From assembly GCA_905480645.1 (NCBI GenBank), contig CAJQRC010000001.1:74437-138436 (forward strand): a stretch of DNA of 64,000 nucleotides, read 5' to 3'. Under the pieces are notes generated by a model. The model was given only the letters and a program-made list of their open reading frames with translations. It was not told the origin of the DNA and ran no database searches. Of the stretch, positions 8,864 to 19,049 are shown piece by piece (positions within the stretch are counted from its first letter, which is position 1; each line of letters starts with the position of its first letter). Made by a program: the position numbers and the translations under genes. The DNA is from an uncultured Tateyamaria sp. (GTDB lineage: Bacteria > Pseudomonadota > Alphaproteobacteria > Rhodobacterales > Rhodobacteraceae).

Positions 8864-9880
8864 TTAGCTACCCGACTGGGCTTCTGCTAGAGTTTTCACA
8901 ACAAGATCATAAAGCTCTTGGCCAGGTAGGCCCTGTGCTTCCATATCCGCAATCCATTCCACTCTGATAGGATCTGCGGCCTTAGCTCTGAAAGCAGAAA
9001 TTACTTCTGGAGAAATTTCCACCTTGGCCACACCTTTTTCAGCCAGAACGCTATCCCAACGTTCAAGTAACTTACCATAGTTTGCCAGGTAATGGTCAAT
9101 CGCTTCTGCTACAGAACTGTCGAGTGCCTCTTTATGCTCGTCAGATAAATTATCATAGGCGTCGATGTTAACAACTACGGGACAGTTTACGGTGCCAGGA
9201 TTAAGGTTGGCCGTCCACCAATCGGCCTGGTTAATAGTACCAAAGCTGAGGTGGGCGTGCTGTGCAAAAGCAACCGTATCAACAACGCCAGACTCCATCG
9301 CTTGATACGCTTCAGTCGCAGTCACAGAGGTTGGAACTCCACCAACAGCTGCAAAAGCGTTGCCAATTCCACCTGTTGCCCGCACACGCATTCCTTCAAA
9401 ATCTGCAAGCTCATCACGCGGTTCACCAGTTCCAACAAGATTGTATTGTGGCATCGGACTGGTCATTAGCAACTTCGCATTCCATTGTGCCATCTCGTCG
9501 ACAGCAGCAGGATGCGCATAAACAGCCTTAGAAACAGCCACTTCTTGCTCAAGGTTTTCAACTCCAAGGAAGGGAAGCTCAAGAACAGTGATGACACGGT
9601 TTTTATCGCGGTGATAACCAGCGCAAAATTGCGCCATTTCAAAAGCACCAATAGAAATCCCATCAAGGTTTTCACGGTTTTTAGATAGCCCACCATAACT
9701 AATATTCATGGTGAATTCACCTTTTGTTTTTTCGCTGACTAGTTCAGCAAGCTTTTCAACGTGCTCTGTAAACGCGCGGCGCTTGCCCCAAACAGACACA
9801 TTCCACTCTGTCGCTGCGGCTTCCAATGCAAAAGTGCAACTTATGGCACCAATAATGGCACCCAATCCAATTTTATTCAT
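8864..9880 (-). CDS. dctP: TRAP transporter periplasmic solute-binding protein (DctP family)
   Basis: A 338-residue secreted binding protein. The N-terminus (MNKIGLGAIIGAISCTFALEAAATEW) is a Sec signal peptide with a probable cut after an Ala-rich stretch near residue 22. The mature part has the DctP fold: a lobe with FEMAQFCAGYHRDKNRV, the ligand-binding region DFEGMRVRATGG (its Arg usually contacts the substrate carboxylate), and AYQAMESGVVDTVAFAQHAH. It captures an organic acid in the periplasm and passes it to DctQM. It is the first gene of the operon, with the divergent acs about 650 bases away. The presence of the conserved Arg supports a carboxylate ligand. Confidence 0.92.
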   Translation of the reverse strand: MNKIGLGAIIGAISCTFALEAAATEWNVSVWGKRRAFTEHVEKLAELVSEKTKGEFTMNISYGGLSKNRENLDGISIGAFEMAQFCAGYHRDKNRVITVLELPFLGVENLEQEVAVSKAVYAHPAAVDEMAQWNAKLLMTSPMPQYNLVGTGEPRDELADFEGMRVRATGGIGNAFAAVGGVPTSVTATEAYQAMESGVVDTVAFAQHAHLSFGTINQADWWTANLNPGTVNCPVVVNIDAYDNLSDEHKEALDSSVAEAIDHYLANYGKLLERWDSVLAEKGVAKVEISPEVISAFRAKAADPIRVEWIADMEAQGLPGQELYDLVVKTLAEAQSGS

Positions 9881-10526
9881 GATTTTCTCCCTTGATACAA
9901 AACGAGATACACCCGTTTAAGAGACAAGTTAGCCTGCAGCGGGCAGGCTGCCAAGAGGTCATACCTAACTGGTTTTGCTATTGTAGCATTCACAATATTT
10001 ATTTAATAGCAAACATATTCTACTTCGTTCCTTTTCAAAAGACTTTGGATGCAAACTAGATTTTGACAGTCCCACAAGTAGGAACTCTATTTCAATGTAT
10101 TCATAACTTATAATATAGCCATTACGCGATATGCATGCATCAGATCCTTAACAGAGGTCGCTGATTACAGCCACTTATACATCCACCTCAATTACTAAAA
10201 AGCTGTTATTAGTGTACATCACCATAAAAGATAACCACGCATAGCGGCGAAAAAGTTTGATCTAACACATATATTTTACAATCAATCGACTGTATTTGTT
10301 TATAAATATGATAAATTATATTATTTATTTACATATATACCATTTTTACAAAAAAATACTTAACAGCAATGATCAATCATACTAGCGTTTCATTTCATTC
10401 TCTTCTCCTTCAGGTATCATCGCCAGAAACGAGAAAAGGCCACTATCCATACGAACCGACATCTGTGGATCTTTCGTAAAATAATGACGATTTAATAAAT
10501 ATCACAACGATCTTTGGAGGAAAGCC
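9881..10526. other. Long AT-rich intergenic region between divergent dctP and acs
   Basis: About 650 bases without a supportable gene. It must hold the promoters of both divergent units. The stretch around 10290-10370 is very AT-rich. The acs ribosome site TTTGGAGGAAAG sits directly before 10527. No terminator, riboswitch or clear operator was recognised. Confidence 0.6.
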
Positions 10527-12473
10527 ATGTCCAATAGCAAAACATATCCCCCCTCGGCTGAACTCGTGGCGAACGCCCACGTGAAAAATGAAGAATATGA
10601 AGCAATGTACACCGCCTCTATTACTGATCCTGACACATTCTGGGGCGAACAGGGCAAACGATTGGACTGGATTAAACCATATACTAAAGTGAAGCGGACT
10701 AACTTTTCATTTGGCGAAGTTTCAATAAATTGGTTTGAGGATGGCACCCTTAACGTTTCAGAGAATTGTATTGATCGCCACCTAGCAGCTCGAGGAAATC
10801 AGACAGCCATCATTTTTGAACCCGATGATTTTAATGAGCCTGCCCAACATATTACCTACACAGAGTTACACGCCAAAACATGCAAGATGGCAAATGTATT
10901 GAAAAGCATGGGTGTTAGAAAAGGTGATAGAGTAGTTATTTACATGCCCATGGTTCCCGAAGCTGCATATGCAATGCTGGCTTGTTCGCGGATTGGTGCT
11001 ATACATTCCATTGTTTTCGCCGGATTTTCCCCAGATGCCTTGAACGCACGCATCAATGGATGTGACGCAAAAGTGGTGATCACCGCCGATGGTGCTCCTA
11101 GAGGCGGCAAGGTTACAAACCTTAAAGACAATGTGGACAAGGCTTTAAAACAAGATAAAAATAAGGTGAAGTGCCTCATTGTGCGGCGTACCGGACAACA
11201 AGTAGCTTTTCGTCAGGGCCTCGATTTTTGGCTGCATGAGGAAGAAAGCAAAGTACAAGACGATTGCCAAATTGAAGAAATGAACGCAGAGGACCCTCTT
11301 TTCATCCTGTACACATCAGGGTCAACAGGCCAACCGAAGGGTGTGGTCCATACAACTGGTGGTTACTTAACTTTTGCGTCAATGACCCACGAAGTAGTAT
11401 TTGATTACCAAGACGGTGATGTATTTTGGTGCACGGCGGATGTAGGCTGGGTCACAGGCCATAGCTACATAGTTTATGGCCCACTGGCCAACGGGGCAAC
11501 AACGCTAATGTTCGAAGGCATTCCTACCTACCCTGATGCCAGTCGTTTCTGGCAAGTCGTGGAAAAACACAAGGTTAACCAATTTTATACAGCACCCACA
11601 GCAATTCGCGCTCTTATGGGACAAGGAGACAGTTACGTCACAAAATGTGATCTTTCCAGTCTACGACTTCTTGGCACTGTGGGAGAACCAATCAATCCTG
11701 AGGCGTGGAACTGGTACAATACAACCGTCGGTGGAGGGCGTTGCCCCATTGTAGATACTTGGTGGCAAACTGAAACTGGTGGGCACTTAATGACGCCCCT
11801 ACCAGGTGCCCATGCAATGAAACCCGGTTCTGCAATGAAACCATTTTTTGGGGTGCAGCCCATTGTTCTAGAACCAAATAGCGGTGAAATCCTCACAGAG
11901 AACGGTGTCGAAGGCGTCCTATGTATCAAAGACAGTTGGCCTGGCCAGATGCGCTCCATATGGGGTGACCACGAACGTTTTCAAAAAACCTATTTTAGTG
12001 ACTATAAGGGTTATTACTTCACAGGTGACGGATGTCGCCGCGATAACGATGGTGACTATTGGATTACTGGCCGCGTAGATGATGTGATTAATGTATCAGG
12101 TCACCGAATGGGTACTGCTGAAGTGGAAAGTGCACTTGTCGCTCATTCCAAGGTCGCTGAAGCTGCAGTCGTCGGATACCCTCACGAAATTAAAGGGCAA
12201 GGTATTTACTGTTATGTAACGCTTATGAATGACGAAAAGCCAACTGAAGAGCTGCGCAAAGAGTTACGCACTTGGGTTCGACAAGAAATTGGACCAATAG
12301 CCTCACCAGATATCGTGCAATGGGCACCGGGACTACCAAAGACCCGCTCGGGAAAAATCATGCGACGAATTTTACGAAAAATCGCAGAAAATGACTTCAA
12401 AACGCTAGGCGATACCTCAACACTTGCAGATCCTTCTGTCGTAGACGATTTAATTGAAAACAGAATGAACTGA
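10527..12473 (+). CDS. acs: Acetyl-CoA synthetase (AMP-forming)
   Basis: A 648-residue ANL-superfamily enzyme that converts acetate, ATP and CoA to acetyl-CoA via acetyl-AMP in the cytoplasm. Visible signatures are the P-loop-like [20 protein letters not shown] (about residue 265), the central [18 protein letters not shown], and the C-terminal [12 protein letters not shown]. The Lys in SGK, near residue 610, is the catalytic Lys that is acetylated for control in this family. Length is typical of Acs (about 650), and the start is well set by GGAGGAAAGCC before the ATG. It stands alone, followed by a hairpin terminator, and lets the cell use acetate as a carbon source. Confidence 0.95.
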   Translation: MSNSKTYPPSAELVANAHVKNEEYEAMYTASITDPDTFWGEQGKRLDWIKPYTKVKRTNFSFGEVSINWFEDGTLNVSENCIDRHLAARGNQTAIIFEPDDFNEPAQHITYTELHAKTCKMANVLKSMGVRKGDRVVIYMPMVPEAAYAMLACSRIGAIHSIVFAGFSPDALNARINGCDAKVVITADGAPRGGKVTNLKDNVDKALKQDKNKVKCLIVRRTGQQVAFRQGLDFWLHEEESKVQDDCQIEEMNAEDPLFILYTSGSTGQPKGVVHTTGGYLTFASMTHEVVFDYQDGDVFWCTADVGWVTGHSYIVYGPLANGATTLMFEGIPTYPDASRFWQVVEKHKVNQFYTAPTAIRALMGQGDSYVTKCDLSSLRLLGTVGEPINPEAWNWYNTTVGGGRCPIVDTWWQTETGGHLMTPLPGAHAMKPGSAMKPFFGVQPIVLEPNSGEILTENGVEGVLCIKDSWPGQMRSIWGDHERFQKTYFSDYKGYYFTGDGCRRDNDGDYWITGRVDDVINVSGHRMGTAEVESALVAHSKVAEAAVVGYPHEIKGQGIYCYVTLMNDEKPTEELRKELRTWVRQEIGPIASPDIVQWAPGLPKTRSGKIMRRILRKIAENDFKTLGDTSTLADPSVVDDLIENRMN

Positions 12474-12530
12474 GAGTAATAAATAAAACTTGCAACTGAG
12501 CTTTAAAAACATAGTGAAAATAGATATTCA

Positions 12531-12562
12531 GGGCTGCCTTCACACGAAGGTCAGCCTTGTTT
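12531..12562 (+). terminator. Rho-independent terminator-like hairpin after acs
   Basis: GGCTGCCTTC and GAAGGTCAGCC pair around an ACAC loop with one mismatch or bulge, followed by TTGTTT. It lies between the convergent acs and the FAD monooxygenase gene, so it may serve both. Confidence 0.6.
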
Positions 12563-12576
12563 AGCTGAGCAAATAA

Positions 12577-13764
12577 TCATACAGTCGATAACGCGTTATA
12601 TCCAAAAACCCAATCTTGCTGGGCTTGAACTCTATTTGGCAAAAACCTTGCCCCAATAGCCAACGAGCCATAAACTGCTGCGCAACCTAACTTTGATCCA
12701 ATATGAAATAGTTGAGCATTTCTGATTGACCTTTTCTGTACGCGAGCGGTTCGCAAAATACGCAATTCATAGAATTTCTCAAAAGCTGATTCAGGGTTGC
12801 CATTCTGTGCCAAAAGAGCAGCCAAAATCCATGCGTCCTCAAGTGCCTGAGCCGCACCTTGCGCCATAGAAGGCAACATTGGATGCGCTGCATCTCCCAT
12901 TAAAACAACTCTTCCTTCATGCCAACGAGGTAGCGCAGTCCGATCAAAGAGAGCCCAGCAATTTAATATTTTTGCTTGATCGATAAGAGTAGTTACAACC
13001 GGATGCCAACCCTTAAATGCTTCCTGAGCATCTGTTTTCTGGCCAACGACTCGCCAACCTTCTCGTGAAGGTTCGGGAGTCTCAACCATACCCACAAAAT
13101 TAGCTAATTTTCCTGCTCGTAAACGAGTAGTAACTGCATGACGTTTATTACCAACCCAAATACAGGCACCAAATGGCGGGGCTGCATCGCCGAGTGCATC
13201 AATTGGTACTACCGCTCGCCATGCCACGTTGCCAGTATAACGCGGGGAACTAGGCCCAAACATTTGGCTTCGGAACACCGAATGCAAACCATCAGCACCA
13301 ATTACAACGTCACTAGACATCGTGTCTCCATTCGCAAAAGATACGGTAGCTCTCTCTCTATCTTGCATATAGCCTGTTACAGTTTTGCCAGTGCAAATTG
13401 CATTTGGAGCAATAAAATTCAGCCTAGAAATAAGTGCATCAACTAAATCAGCTCGGTGAATGTGAATATACGGCGCACTCCAACGCTGCTCAGCGTAGCC
13501 GCGCATCTGCAAACGGAATATTTTGCGCCCCGAAACGCCCAAACGCATTTCAATATGTTCTGGTTCAAAAAGCGTTTTCCTTATTAAGGGAGTTACACCG
13601 AGTGCTTCCAGCACCCGCCAACCATTTGGCGCAATTTGCAAGCCGGCACCAATTTCATTCAAATATTTAGCTTGCTCGAGTACAGTAACATTTTGACCAC
13701 GCTGCGCCATCGCAATTGCCGTTGCAAGTCCACCAACACCACCGCCAACAATAAGAACTTTCAA
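12577..13764 (-). CDS. FAD-dependent aromatic monooxygenase (salicylate hydroxylase-like)
   Basis: A 395-residue group A flavoprotein monooxygenase, which hydroxylates an aromatic or heteroaromatic ring using NAD(P)H and oxygen. It shows the N-terminal Rossmann motif GGGVGGLATAIAMAQRG, the DG motif in VVIGADGLHSVFR, and the FAD-ribityl motif GDAAHPMLPSMAQGAAQALE. These are the three standard signatures. The start is TTG at 13764, overlapping the stop of the upstream racemase gene as TTGA; no ATG lies before the nucleotide-binding motif. Salicylate 1-hydroxylase and 3- or 6-hydroxybenzoate hydroxylases are the nearest named relatives, but the substrate is not determined. Coupling with an acyl-CoA racemase does not obviously form a known pathway. 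Confidence 0.85.
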   Translation of the reverse strand: MKVLIVGGGVGGLATAIAMAQRGQNVTVLEQAKYLNEIGAGLQIAPNGWRVLEALGVTPLIRKTLFEPEHIEMRLGVSGRKIFRLQMRGYAEQRWSAPYIHIHRADLVDALISRLNFIAPNAICTGKTVTGYMQDRERATVSFANGDTMSSDVVIGADGLHSVFRSQMFGPSSPRYTGNVAWRAVVPIDALGDAAPPFGACIWVGNKRHAVTTRLRAGKLANFVGMVETPEPSREGWRVVGQKTDAQEAFKGWHPVVTTLIDQAKILNCWALFDRTALPRWHEGRVVLMGDAAHPMLPSMAQGAAQALEDAWILAALLAQNGNPESAFEKFYELRILRTARVQKRSIRNAQLFHIGSKLGCAAVYGSLAIGARFLPNRVQAQQDWVFGYNALSTV

Positions 13765-14882
13765 AGTGTTGCTCCCTCCGAACGCAACTGTGCCCGAGCA
13801 GTTGCATCAAAACCTAGCTCAGACAAAATGAATTCTGTGTCCTCACCCAGACCCGTTGGCACCGAAGGTTTTCTTACTGTAGAACGACCAAATCGCGGTG
13901 CTGGCGCAGCCTGCTGTACACCGCCGGGAGCCACATAAACGCCTCGCATCGATAGATGTGATTGCTTCGCCGCTTCTTGAAGAGACAAAACTGGAGCTAC
14001 GCATGCATCAGTTCCCAAAAATATTTGAGCCCAATTGTCTCGATCGCGTGTTTTGAAAATAGCCTCAAAACGACGGTGTAAATCTGGCCAAGCGGCTCTA
14101 TCATTCTGATCTGGCAGTTCAGCCTGCAATAAATCTAAATTATCAAGAAATACTGCATAAAATTTTGGTTCTAAAGCGCCAACTGCAACATAGCCACCAT
14201 CTGCGCATTCATAACACCTGTAAAAAGGTGCTCCGCCATCCAACCAATTTTCTCCACGATTCAGAACCCAATGACCGTTAGCAATCATACTATGGATAAG
14301 ACCCATCATTGCAGGAACACCATCAATCATAGCTGCATCGACGACCTGACCTTTACCAGATACTCCTCGTTCAATCACCGCAGAGAGAAGGCCAAGCAAG
14401 AGAAACATGGATCCACCACCATAGTCTGCAACAAGATTTAGCGGTGGTACCGGTGGAGTATTTTCAGGCCCCAACATGCTCAGTACCCCAGTCATTGCAA
14501 GATAAGTAATGTCATGACCCGCAGACTGCGCCATTGGCCCGGCTTGCCCCCACCCAGTCATACGACCATAAATCAAAGTATCAGGGCAGTTTAAGGGGCC
14601 AAGCCCCAAACGCTCCATTACACCGGGACGAAATCCTTCAATTAGAATATCAGAGGCCTTGACAAGTTGCAGAGCAATAGAATGACCTGCAGTGGCCTTA
14701 AGATTGAGAGCTATAGACCGTTTCCCACGACGATTCACGTCACTGTGGTCAGCCAAGATCGTTGTAGTGCGATCTACCACAATCACATCTGCCCCCAAAT
14801 CAGCTAACAGTTGACCCGCTAAAGGAACCGGACCAAGTCCAGCAAATTCGACAATTTTCAGATTGGCCAGCGGACTGGTCAT
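13761..14882 (-). CDS. CoA-transferase family III, alpha-methylacyl-CoA racemase-like
   Basis: A 373-residue CaiB/BaiF-fold protein. The N-terminus (LKIVEFAGLGPVPLAGQLLADLGADV) and the segment AGHDITYLAMTGVLSMLG match the racemase branch, which inverts the 2-methyl centre of branched acyl-CoA so it can enter beta-oxidation; the His and Asp in that segment are candidates for the catalytic pair. VVDAAMIDGVPAM is the second conserved block. The ATG at 14882 is chosen over that at 14894 because GGAGG lies five bases ahead. It leads a two-gene minus-strand operon with the FAD monooxygenase. A CoA-transferase function cannot be excluded. Confidence 0.82.
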   Translation of the reverse strand: MTSPLANLKIVEFAGLGPVPLAGQLLADLGADVIVVDRTTTILADHSDVNRRGKRSIALNLKATAGHSIALQLVKASDILIEGFRPGVMERLGLGPLNCPDTLIYGRMTGWGQAGPMAQSAGHDITYLAMTGVLSMLGPENTPPVPPLNLVADYGGGSMFLLLGLLSAVIERGVSGKGQVVDAAMIDGVPAMMGLIHSMIANGHWVLNRGENWLDGGAPFYRCYECADGGYVAVGALEPKFYAVFLDNLDLLQAELPDQNDRAAWPDLHRRFEAIFKTRDRDNWAQIFLGTDACVAPVLSLQEAAKQSHLSMRGVYVAPGGVQQAAPAPRFGRSTVRKPSVPTGLGEDTEFILSELGFDATARAQLRSEGATL

Positions 14883-15138
14883 CGCATCCTCCATCAGCTT
14901 AAAAGTAGAAATGAATTTACTACTATATCAACTATTCTTCCTTCATTTAATAGGTTCTAAATTTACGCATTACACATTATGCAATCCACGCCCAGCATCC
15001 AAGCGAAAGAAAAACACAACGCAAACCGCATTGTTAATAGGAGCAGTAATCGTGAATCCTTATATCCAAATACTCCAGATATAATTTGAAATAGAACAAA
15101 AACTGGTGCATTTTATAGATCGACTATGAAATATCCAC

Positions 15139-16240
15139 CTAGTTCAAAGAATTAGACATGGTTTCGGGAGCTCGGTGGCGTCCTTCTAACCAAGAACAGA
15201 TATGTTTGATCCTGGTGGGCCGGTCCATTTGGCCCCTATTGGATAGGAGGGACGACAGCCACTCATCTCCAATTTCTTTTCGCATGATATTCCAAGCTCC
15301 ATTCAGATCAGCTTGAAGTGAGGGATTGAGGTGAAGGTCTGATTATTTCTAAGGCCGATATTCACCTCAATCTTCCAGTCTTTCGACTGGCCGATGATGA
15401 TCTTGCCAATGCGATTTTCCACGCACCAGTCAATCAACGACTTTGAAGTTTTTGTGGAAATAATCTCTGATCTTATTGTGGCGCTTGACCACCTTAGAAG
15501 AGATATGTCCCTTCTTATTATAGGTTTGTAGCTTCGATTTATCCTTATTCCACTTTGCGTTAATCGACTTTAGGGTCTTCCCGTTCACCAGAACAGGACT
15601 GACGTCCGGCTGGTTTGTGGCGATAGCCATAAGGCTGTTCACACCCATATCGATTGAAGCAAATCGATTATGATCGGTATTTACGTCATGGTCAATGTAC
15701 TTGTCATATACCAGTTCCACGACGAAGCTGGTTCCCATTGGAACGATGCGAATATCTCCCACCCTGGTTTTGTCTTTCTTCTCGTTGAAGGGCTGATCTG
15801 CACAGCAAATCACTCTGATTGGCTGCCAACCAATCTTCTTTCCACCACTGATGTAGAGATATTCATCTGAGATGCGAAAGCCATTTCATCCAACGATAAA
15901 GGTCTTGGCTGATTTGGAATAGTTTGGCGGCTTTGGCTTCTCTGTGAAGCTGGACGGATTTTTCTTCCATGACGTCAGAAGCTCAAAAAACCCTTGCAAT
16001 CCTTATCTATCACCTATCCAATACGTTGAGATGGGGCAGTGGAAACTGTCTTATATAATTCAGGATTGTCCATCCTGAATAGCTTATCAGTCTCTGGTGC
16101 TGATGGCCTTTCACATTCTTCGAAGAAGGATTGTCTCACGATATATTGGACAGAATATGCAACACATCTTGCATGGCTACAAAGTGCTTTACAAGCTCTG
16201 TGATTTACATGTCCTGGTTTTACCAAGATGCGCTCTGTGC
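15139..16240 (-). pseudogene. tnpB: TnpB-type RNA-guided nuclease, multiply broken and internally deleted
   Basis: Read 5' to 3' on the minus strand, TnpB-like segments follow in order. The N-terminal part runs from about 16240 (KALCSHARCVAYS, QYIVRQSFFEE), an in-frame TAA lies near 16010, GFFELLTSWKKNPSS follows, and a TGA lies at 15886-15888. The RuvC-I segment SIDMGVNSLMAIATN keeps its Asp. After a frameshift near 15435 comes IIGQSKDWK, where relatives often read IGEN and the Glu is now Gln, then NNQTFTSIPH. This joins almost directly to ADLNGAWNI (RuvC-III), so the zinc-finger stretch that normally separates them appears deleted. The product would be inactive. Family members cut DNA guided by an RNA from the element's right end. 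Confidence 0.82.
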
Positions 16241-16303
16241 GAGTTGCAATTTACTTTGACATCAAGGAACAATAGAACAGCATTCTATTTGAGGTAAAGG
16301 ACA

Positions 16304-16717
16304 ATGGTGCAGCTAAACTCACATCCTCACTGTGTTTTTAGCATCAAGGCACATTTGGTTCTAGTGACAGCCTATCGAAGGAACGTGATCACAAAAACCA
16401 TCCTATCTGACCTCGAAGATCACACGAGACGTGTTTTCTGCTTATCAAATGTGGAGGTCATTGAATTTAATGGAGAAGCTGATCACGTTCATATCTTGTT
16501 AAACATGAAACCTAATATCACACCAGCAAAACTGGTGAACTCTATCAAGACTGTCACAAGCAGATGGGTCAGAAGAGATCACTGGCCTCATGTGAAGAAG
16601 CAGCTCTAGGGTGAAAGGTTCTGGACCAGAGCCTATTATATGATCTCTGTTGGAGATGTAGCGACAACGGAGATCATCAAGAATTATATTGAGAAGCAAA
16701 AATCTCCGGAAAATTGA
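16304..16717 (+). pseudogene. tnpA: TnpA (Y1 HUH transposase) interrupted by an amber codon
   Basis: The first 101 residues read as an IS200/IS605 Y1 transposase, with the HUH metal-binding motif in ADHVHILLNM. An in-frame TAG at 16607-16609 stops it. Beyond the stop the same frame continues for 35 codons with family-like sequence (GERFWTRAYYMIS, then IIKNYIEKQ) to a TGA at 16715-16717. The catalytic Tyr of this family lies in the late YIE-x-Q region, so the truncated product lacks it and should not be able to cut DNA. This looks like a single nonsense change in an otherwise readable gene, much less decayed than the tnpB beside it. Confidence 0.85.
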
Positions 16718-17259
16718 TTACCTACCGCTATCCATCCACACTCAAACGCTACACTTTTTGAATTTGTAATTCCGCGAGGGACGTTAAATTTCCACCCAAT
16801 TCAGCTTTAATTATATTTAAGCAACAATTTAAGGATTCATCAGTCGCATCTGCTAGCATAACGGTGACACTCCAATCCTCATAGAAATACAACTCAATCA
16901 GTTCAGGTTTAAGCTATACAAATTGCAGCAAACAGATCAAGAAATTCGTGACATAATAGATCACAAGATAAGTAGGCTAAGTACCTGCTTTGAGATTAGG
17001 GCAATGTGAAATTCAAAAATAAAAGAGCATTATCGGCCAGGGCACATATTAGATAAAATGCAAAATCAGACAATCTGCTACCAAAACTGGCAAAACTAAA
17101 ATTTTGCTGTAATGCTATAAGTATCCAAACCTCAATCACGCACCCAAAACAAAAGCTGTGATACACATAACTTCTCTGGAGTTCGTCAACTTTTTGATCA
17201 GTTGTGTTAGACGATTTTATGTGGCTTGTTTTGAAGATGAACGTCTAAAGGCGCGCTGC
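16718..17259. other. Intergenic stretch between the IS element and lysE, with a possible gene fragment
   Basis: About 540 AT-rich bases. On the minus strand 16749-16913 is open for 55 codons with a protein-like composition (for example VTVMLADATDESLN and ELGGNLTSLAELQ) but no plausible start codon at its head. It may be the tail of a gene destroyed near the IS insertion. Nothing else was recognised. Confidence 0.4.
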
Positions 17260-17859
17260 ATGATCGAATCGTTATTATTAGGCTATAGCCTTGGCTTTTC
17301 ATTGATCCTTGCAATCGGGGCGCAAAATGCCTTTGTCTTAAAAGCGGGATTGATGCGGCGCTTTGTATTGCCCATCACCTTACTTTGCGCTGTTTCTGAT
17401 GCTTTCTTGATCTTTTTAGGGGTGTTTGGCTTGGGCGCTATCTTAGACACCTTACCCGACCTAATTAAATGGGTTCGCTATGCCGGTGCTTTATTCCTAT
17501 TTTTTTATGGCGCACGCAGTATGGCTTCGGCTTGGCGCGGCAACCAAACTTTGGATGTAAATGGTAATGTGATGTCTTTGCGGACATCTTTACTAACGTG
17601 TCTGGCACTGACTTTTTTAAATCCACATGTATATCTTGATACTGTAATTTTGGTAGGTGGTGTTGCCAATCAAACAAAAATGCCATTGTTTTTTGGTCTG
17701 GGAGCCACCTTTGCAAGCTTCACTTTTTTTCTAGGTTTGGGCTTTGGAGCGCGTCTGCTCAGACCTTTATTTAGTAATTCTCGTACGTGGCAGATTTTAG
17801 ATGTAGGGATCGCAATTGTGATGTGGACGATTGCCTGCAATCTTTTGGTCTTTTATTAG
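17260..17859 (+). CDS. LysE/ArgO-family amino acid exporter
   Basis: A 199-residue membrane protein with six predicted helices. The start MIESLLLGYSLGFSLILAIG and the motif GAQNAFVLKAGL near residue 20 are hallmarks of LysE/ArgO exporters, which move basic amino acids such as lysine or arginine out of the cell. FLNPHVYLDTVILVGG is the second conserved block. The frame is open further upstream to 17158, but that extra 34 residues is not family-like, so the ATG at 17260 is preferred; this gives the normal family length near 200. No LysG/ArgP-type regulator lies next to it. The arginine/lysine substrate is by family only. Confidence 0.88.
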   Translation: MIESLLLGYSLGFSLILAIGAQNAFVLKAGLMRRFVLPITLLCAVSDAFLIFLGVFGLGAILDTLPDLIKWVRYAGALFLFFYGARSMASAWRGNQTLDVNGNVMSLRTSLLTCLALTFLNPHVYLDTVILVGGVANQTKMPLFFGLGATFASFTFFLGLGFGARLLRPLFSNSRTWQILDVGIAIVMWTIACNLLVFY

Positions 17860-18376
17860 TTCTTGTGCCTTGGATTATTTAGTCTTTTAGCATCCCATAA
17901 TGAAACACTCTTATCTATCGAGATCACGCCGAGCCTTACAGATAATTATGGTTCTGCTCAAGACAAACTGGCATTCCTTCTTTTGTTATCCATCATTTGA
18001 AGATATTGCTTGCGGAGCTTTTTCATCTGGTACTGTTGGTTTCTTGAATAGCCCAAACATAAAATTTTGATCACATTATTTTTCAAAACAACATACAAAA
18101 CCTACTTTATTTTCATCAAAAACCTAGAATAGTAGTTGTTGAAATCCGTTTCATTCGACAAACTCATTTCTATAGCCTTCAGCAAGATTAGTTATTTAGC
18201 TCTGCAACCATCATGACATTTCTTTTGAAATTAAGCGGCCTCTTTTCAGAATGAAAATTTAAAAATGAATTTATTTAAGGTAGTTAATCTCAAAAAGAAC
18301 ATTTTCGTCCAATGTAAATCAGATTATCCCGTGAACAGGCCTCAGCAAATATCATACACATTTATATGCTATAATT
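17860..18376. other. Intergenic region between convergent lysE and mmcB
   Basis: About 520 AT-rich bases. A 24-codon minus-strand reading (17986-18060, beginning MFGLFKKPTVPDEK) is the only protein-like patch, but it has no ribosome site and is too short to call. No terminator hairpin was identified. Confidence 0.45.
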
Positions 18377-18835
18377 TCACTGAAGACCTGCAATTGGATC
18401 ACGAATTTCGTGTAATCGACGCGCAGCGTTTACTGCAAATTTATGTACAATGCCTTTACGCCTAGAGGAAGCCATTTTAGTTTCTGGCCCCATTCGAATT
18501 ATTTCAGAATTATATGCGTCACCAATCATCAGGCCGGTAATTTTAGGAAGCTCATCTATCGGAAACCTAGTGTCCACTGCCCAAAAAAACCGGTCACACC
18601 ACTCCAAATATCTCCCCCACTTTCTATCTGACCTGAAGTCTGCAAGATTAGATTTACATTCTATCACCCAAATCTCATCCTTGGGACCTAAAGCCATCAC
18701 ATCAACCCTCAATCCCCGTACCGGGGCAAGCTCTTCTATAGAAACCCAGCCAAGAGAAGAAAAATGACGAGCGACACCTCGCGCCAGCGACTGGCCTCGT
18801 GTCAATGACACACTATCGGGTATTACTTGAAACAA
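18377..18835 (-). CDS. mmcB: MmcB-family DNA repair protein (predicted PD-(D/E)XK nuclease)
   Basis: A 152-residue protein matching the alphaproteobacterial MmcB family, linked to DNA damage repair and predicted to be a nuclease. The core shows the restriction-nuclease-like signature: Asp in LRVDVMAL, then WVIECKSN with the E-x-K pair, followed by DFRSDRKWGRYLEWCDRFFWAVD, the most family-specific stretch. The first possible start is TTG at 18835 because a stop precedes it directly; a GTG eight codons in is an alternative. It stands alone between two AT-rich gaps. The nuclease role is inferred from motifs; family assignment is fairly sure. Confidence 0.85.
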   Translation of the reverse strand: MFQVIPDSVSLTRGQSLARGVARHFSSLGWVSIEELAPVRGLRVDVMALGPKDEIWVIECKSNLADFRSDRKWGRYLEWCDRFFWAVDTRFPIDELPKITGLMIGDAYNSEIIRMGPETKMASSRRKGIVHKFAVNAARRLHEIRDPIAGLQ

Positions 18836-19049
18836 CCACTACACCAATGAAACCACAATTTTTCGATTATCAACACTCTCTACCAAAAATCGATCAAATC
18901 TCCTGACTATCCGCCCTGAACAGTGCATAACCATATACTAAAGGACCAATTTCATACATAAACATATTACACCAGTGTCCTTTGTCATACAAATTCGTAT
19001 TTTTTGGTAGATCAATTTCTCAAATAAATAAAATATAACCACAATGAGT

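Larger units (their letters stand above)
15139..16717. mobile_element. Decayed IS200/IS605-family insertion element (divergent tnpA and tnpB)
   Basis: A broken tnpB-like reading on the minus strand and a broken tnpA-like reading on the plus strand diverge from a short spacer at about 16240-16303, the arrangement of IS605-type elements. Both genes carry disabling changes, described separately. Exact element ends were not found: this family has no terminal inverted repeats, and the subterminal hairpins could not be identified by eye. The limits given are those of the reading frames. Confidence 0.8.

Noticed and set aside
15050-15139. Omega RNA / right end of the IS605 element
   Set aside because: Expected here beyond the tnpB 3' end, but no hairpin or guide-like structure could be supported by eye.
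16014-16226. Separate 70-codon minus-strand gene
   Set aside because: It is the N-terminal section of the broken tnpB, continuous with the later segments.
17986-18060. 24-codon small protein (MFGLFKKPT...)
   Set aside because: Too short and without a ribosome binding site.
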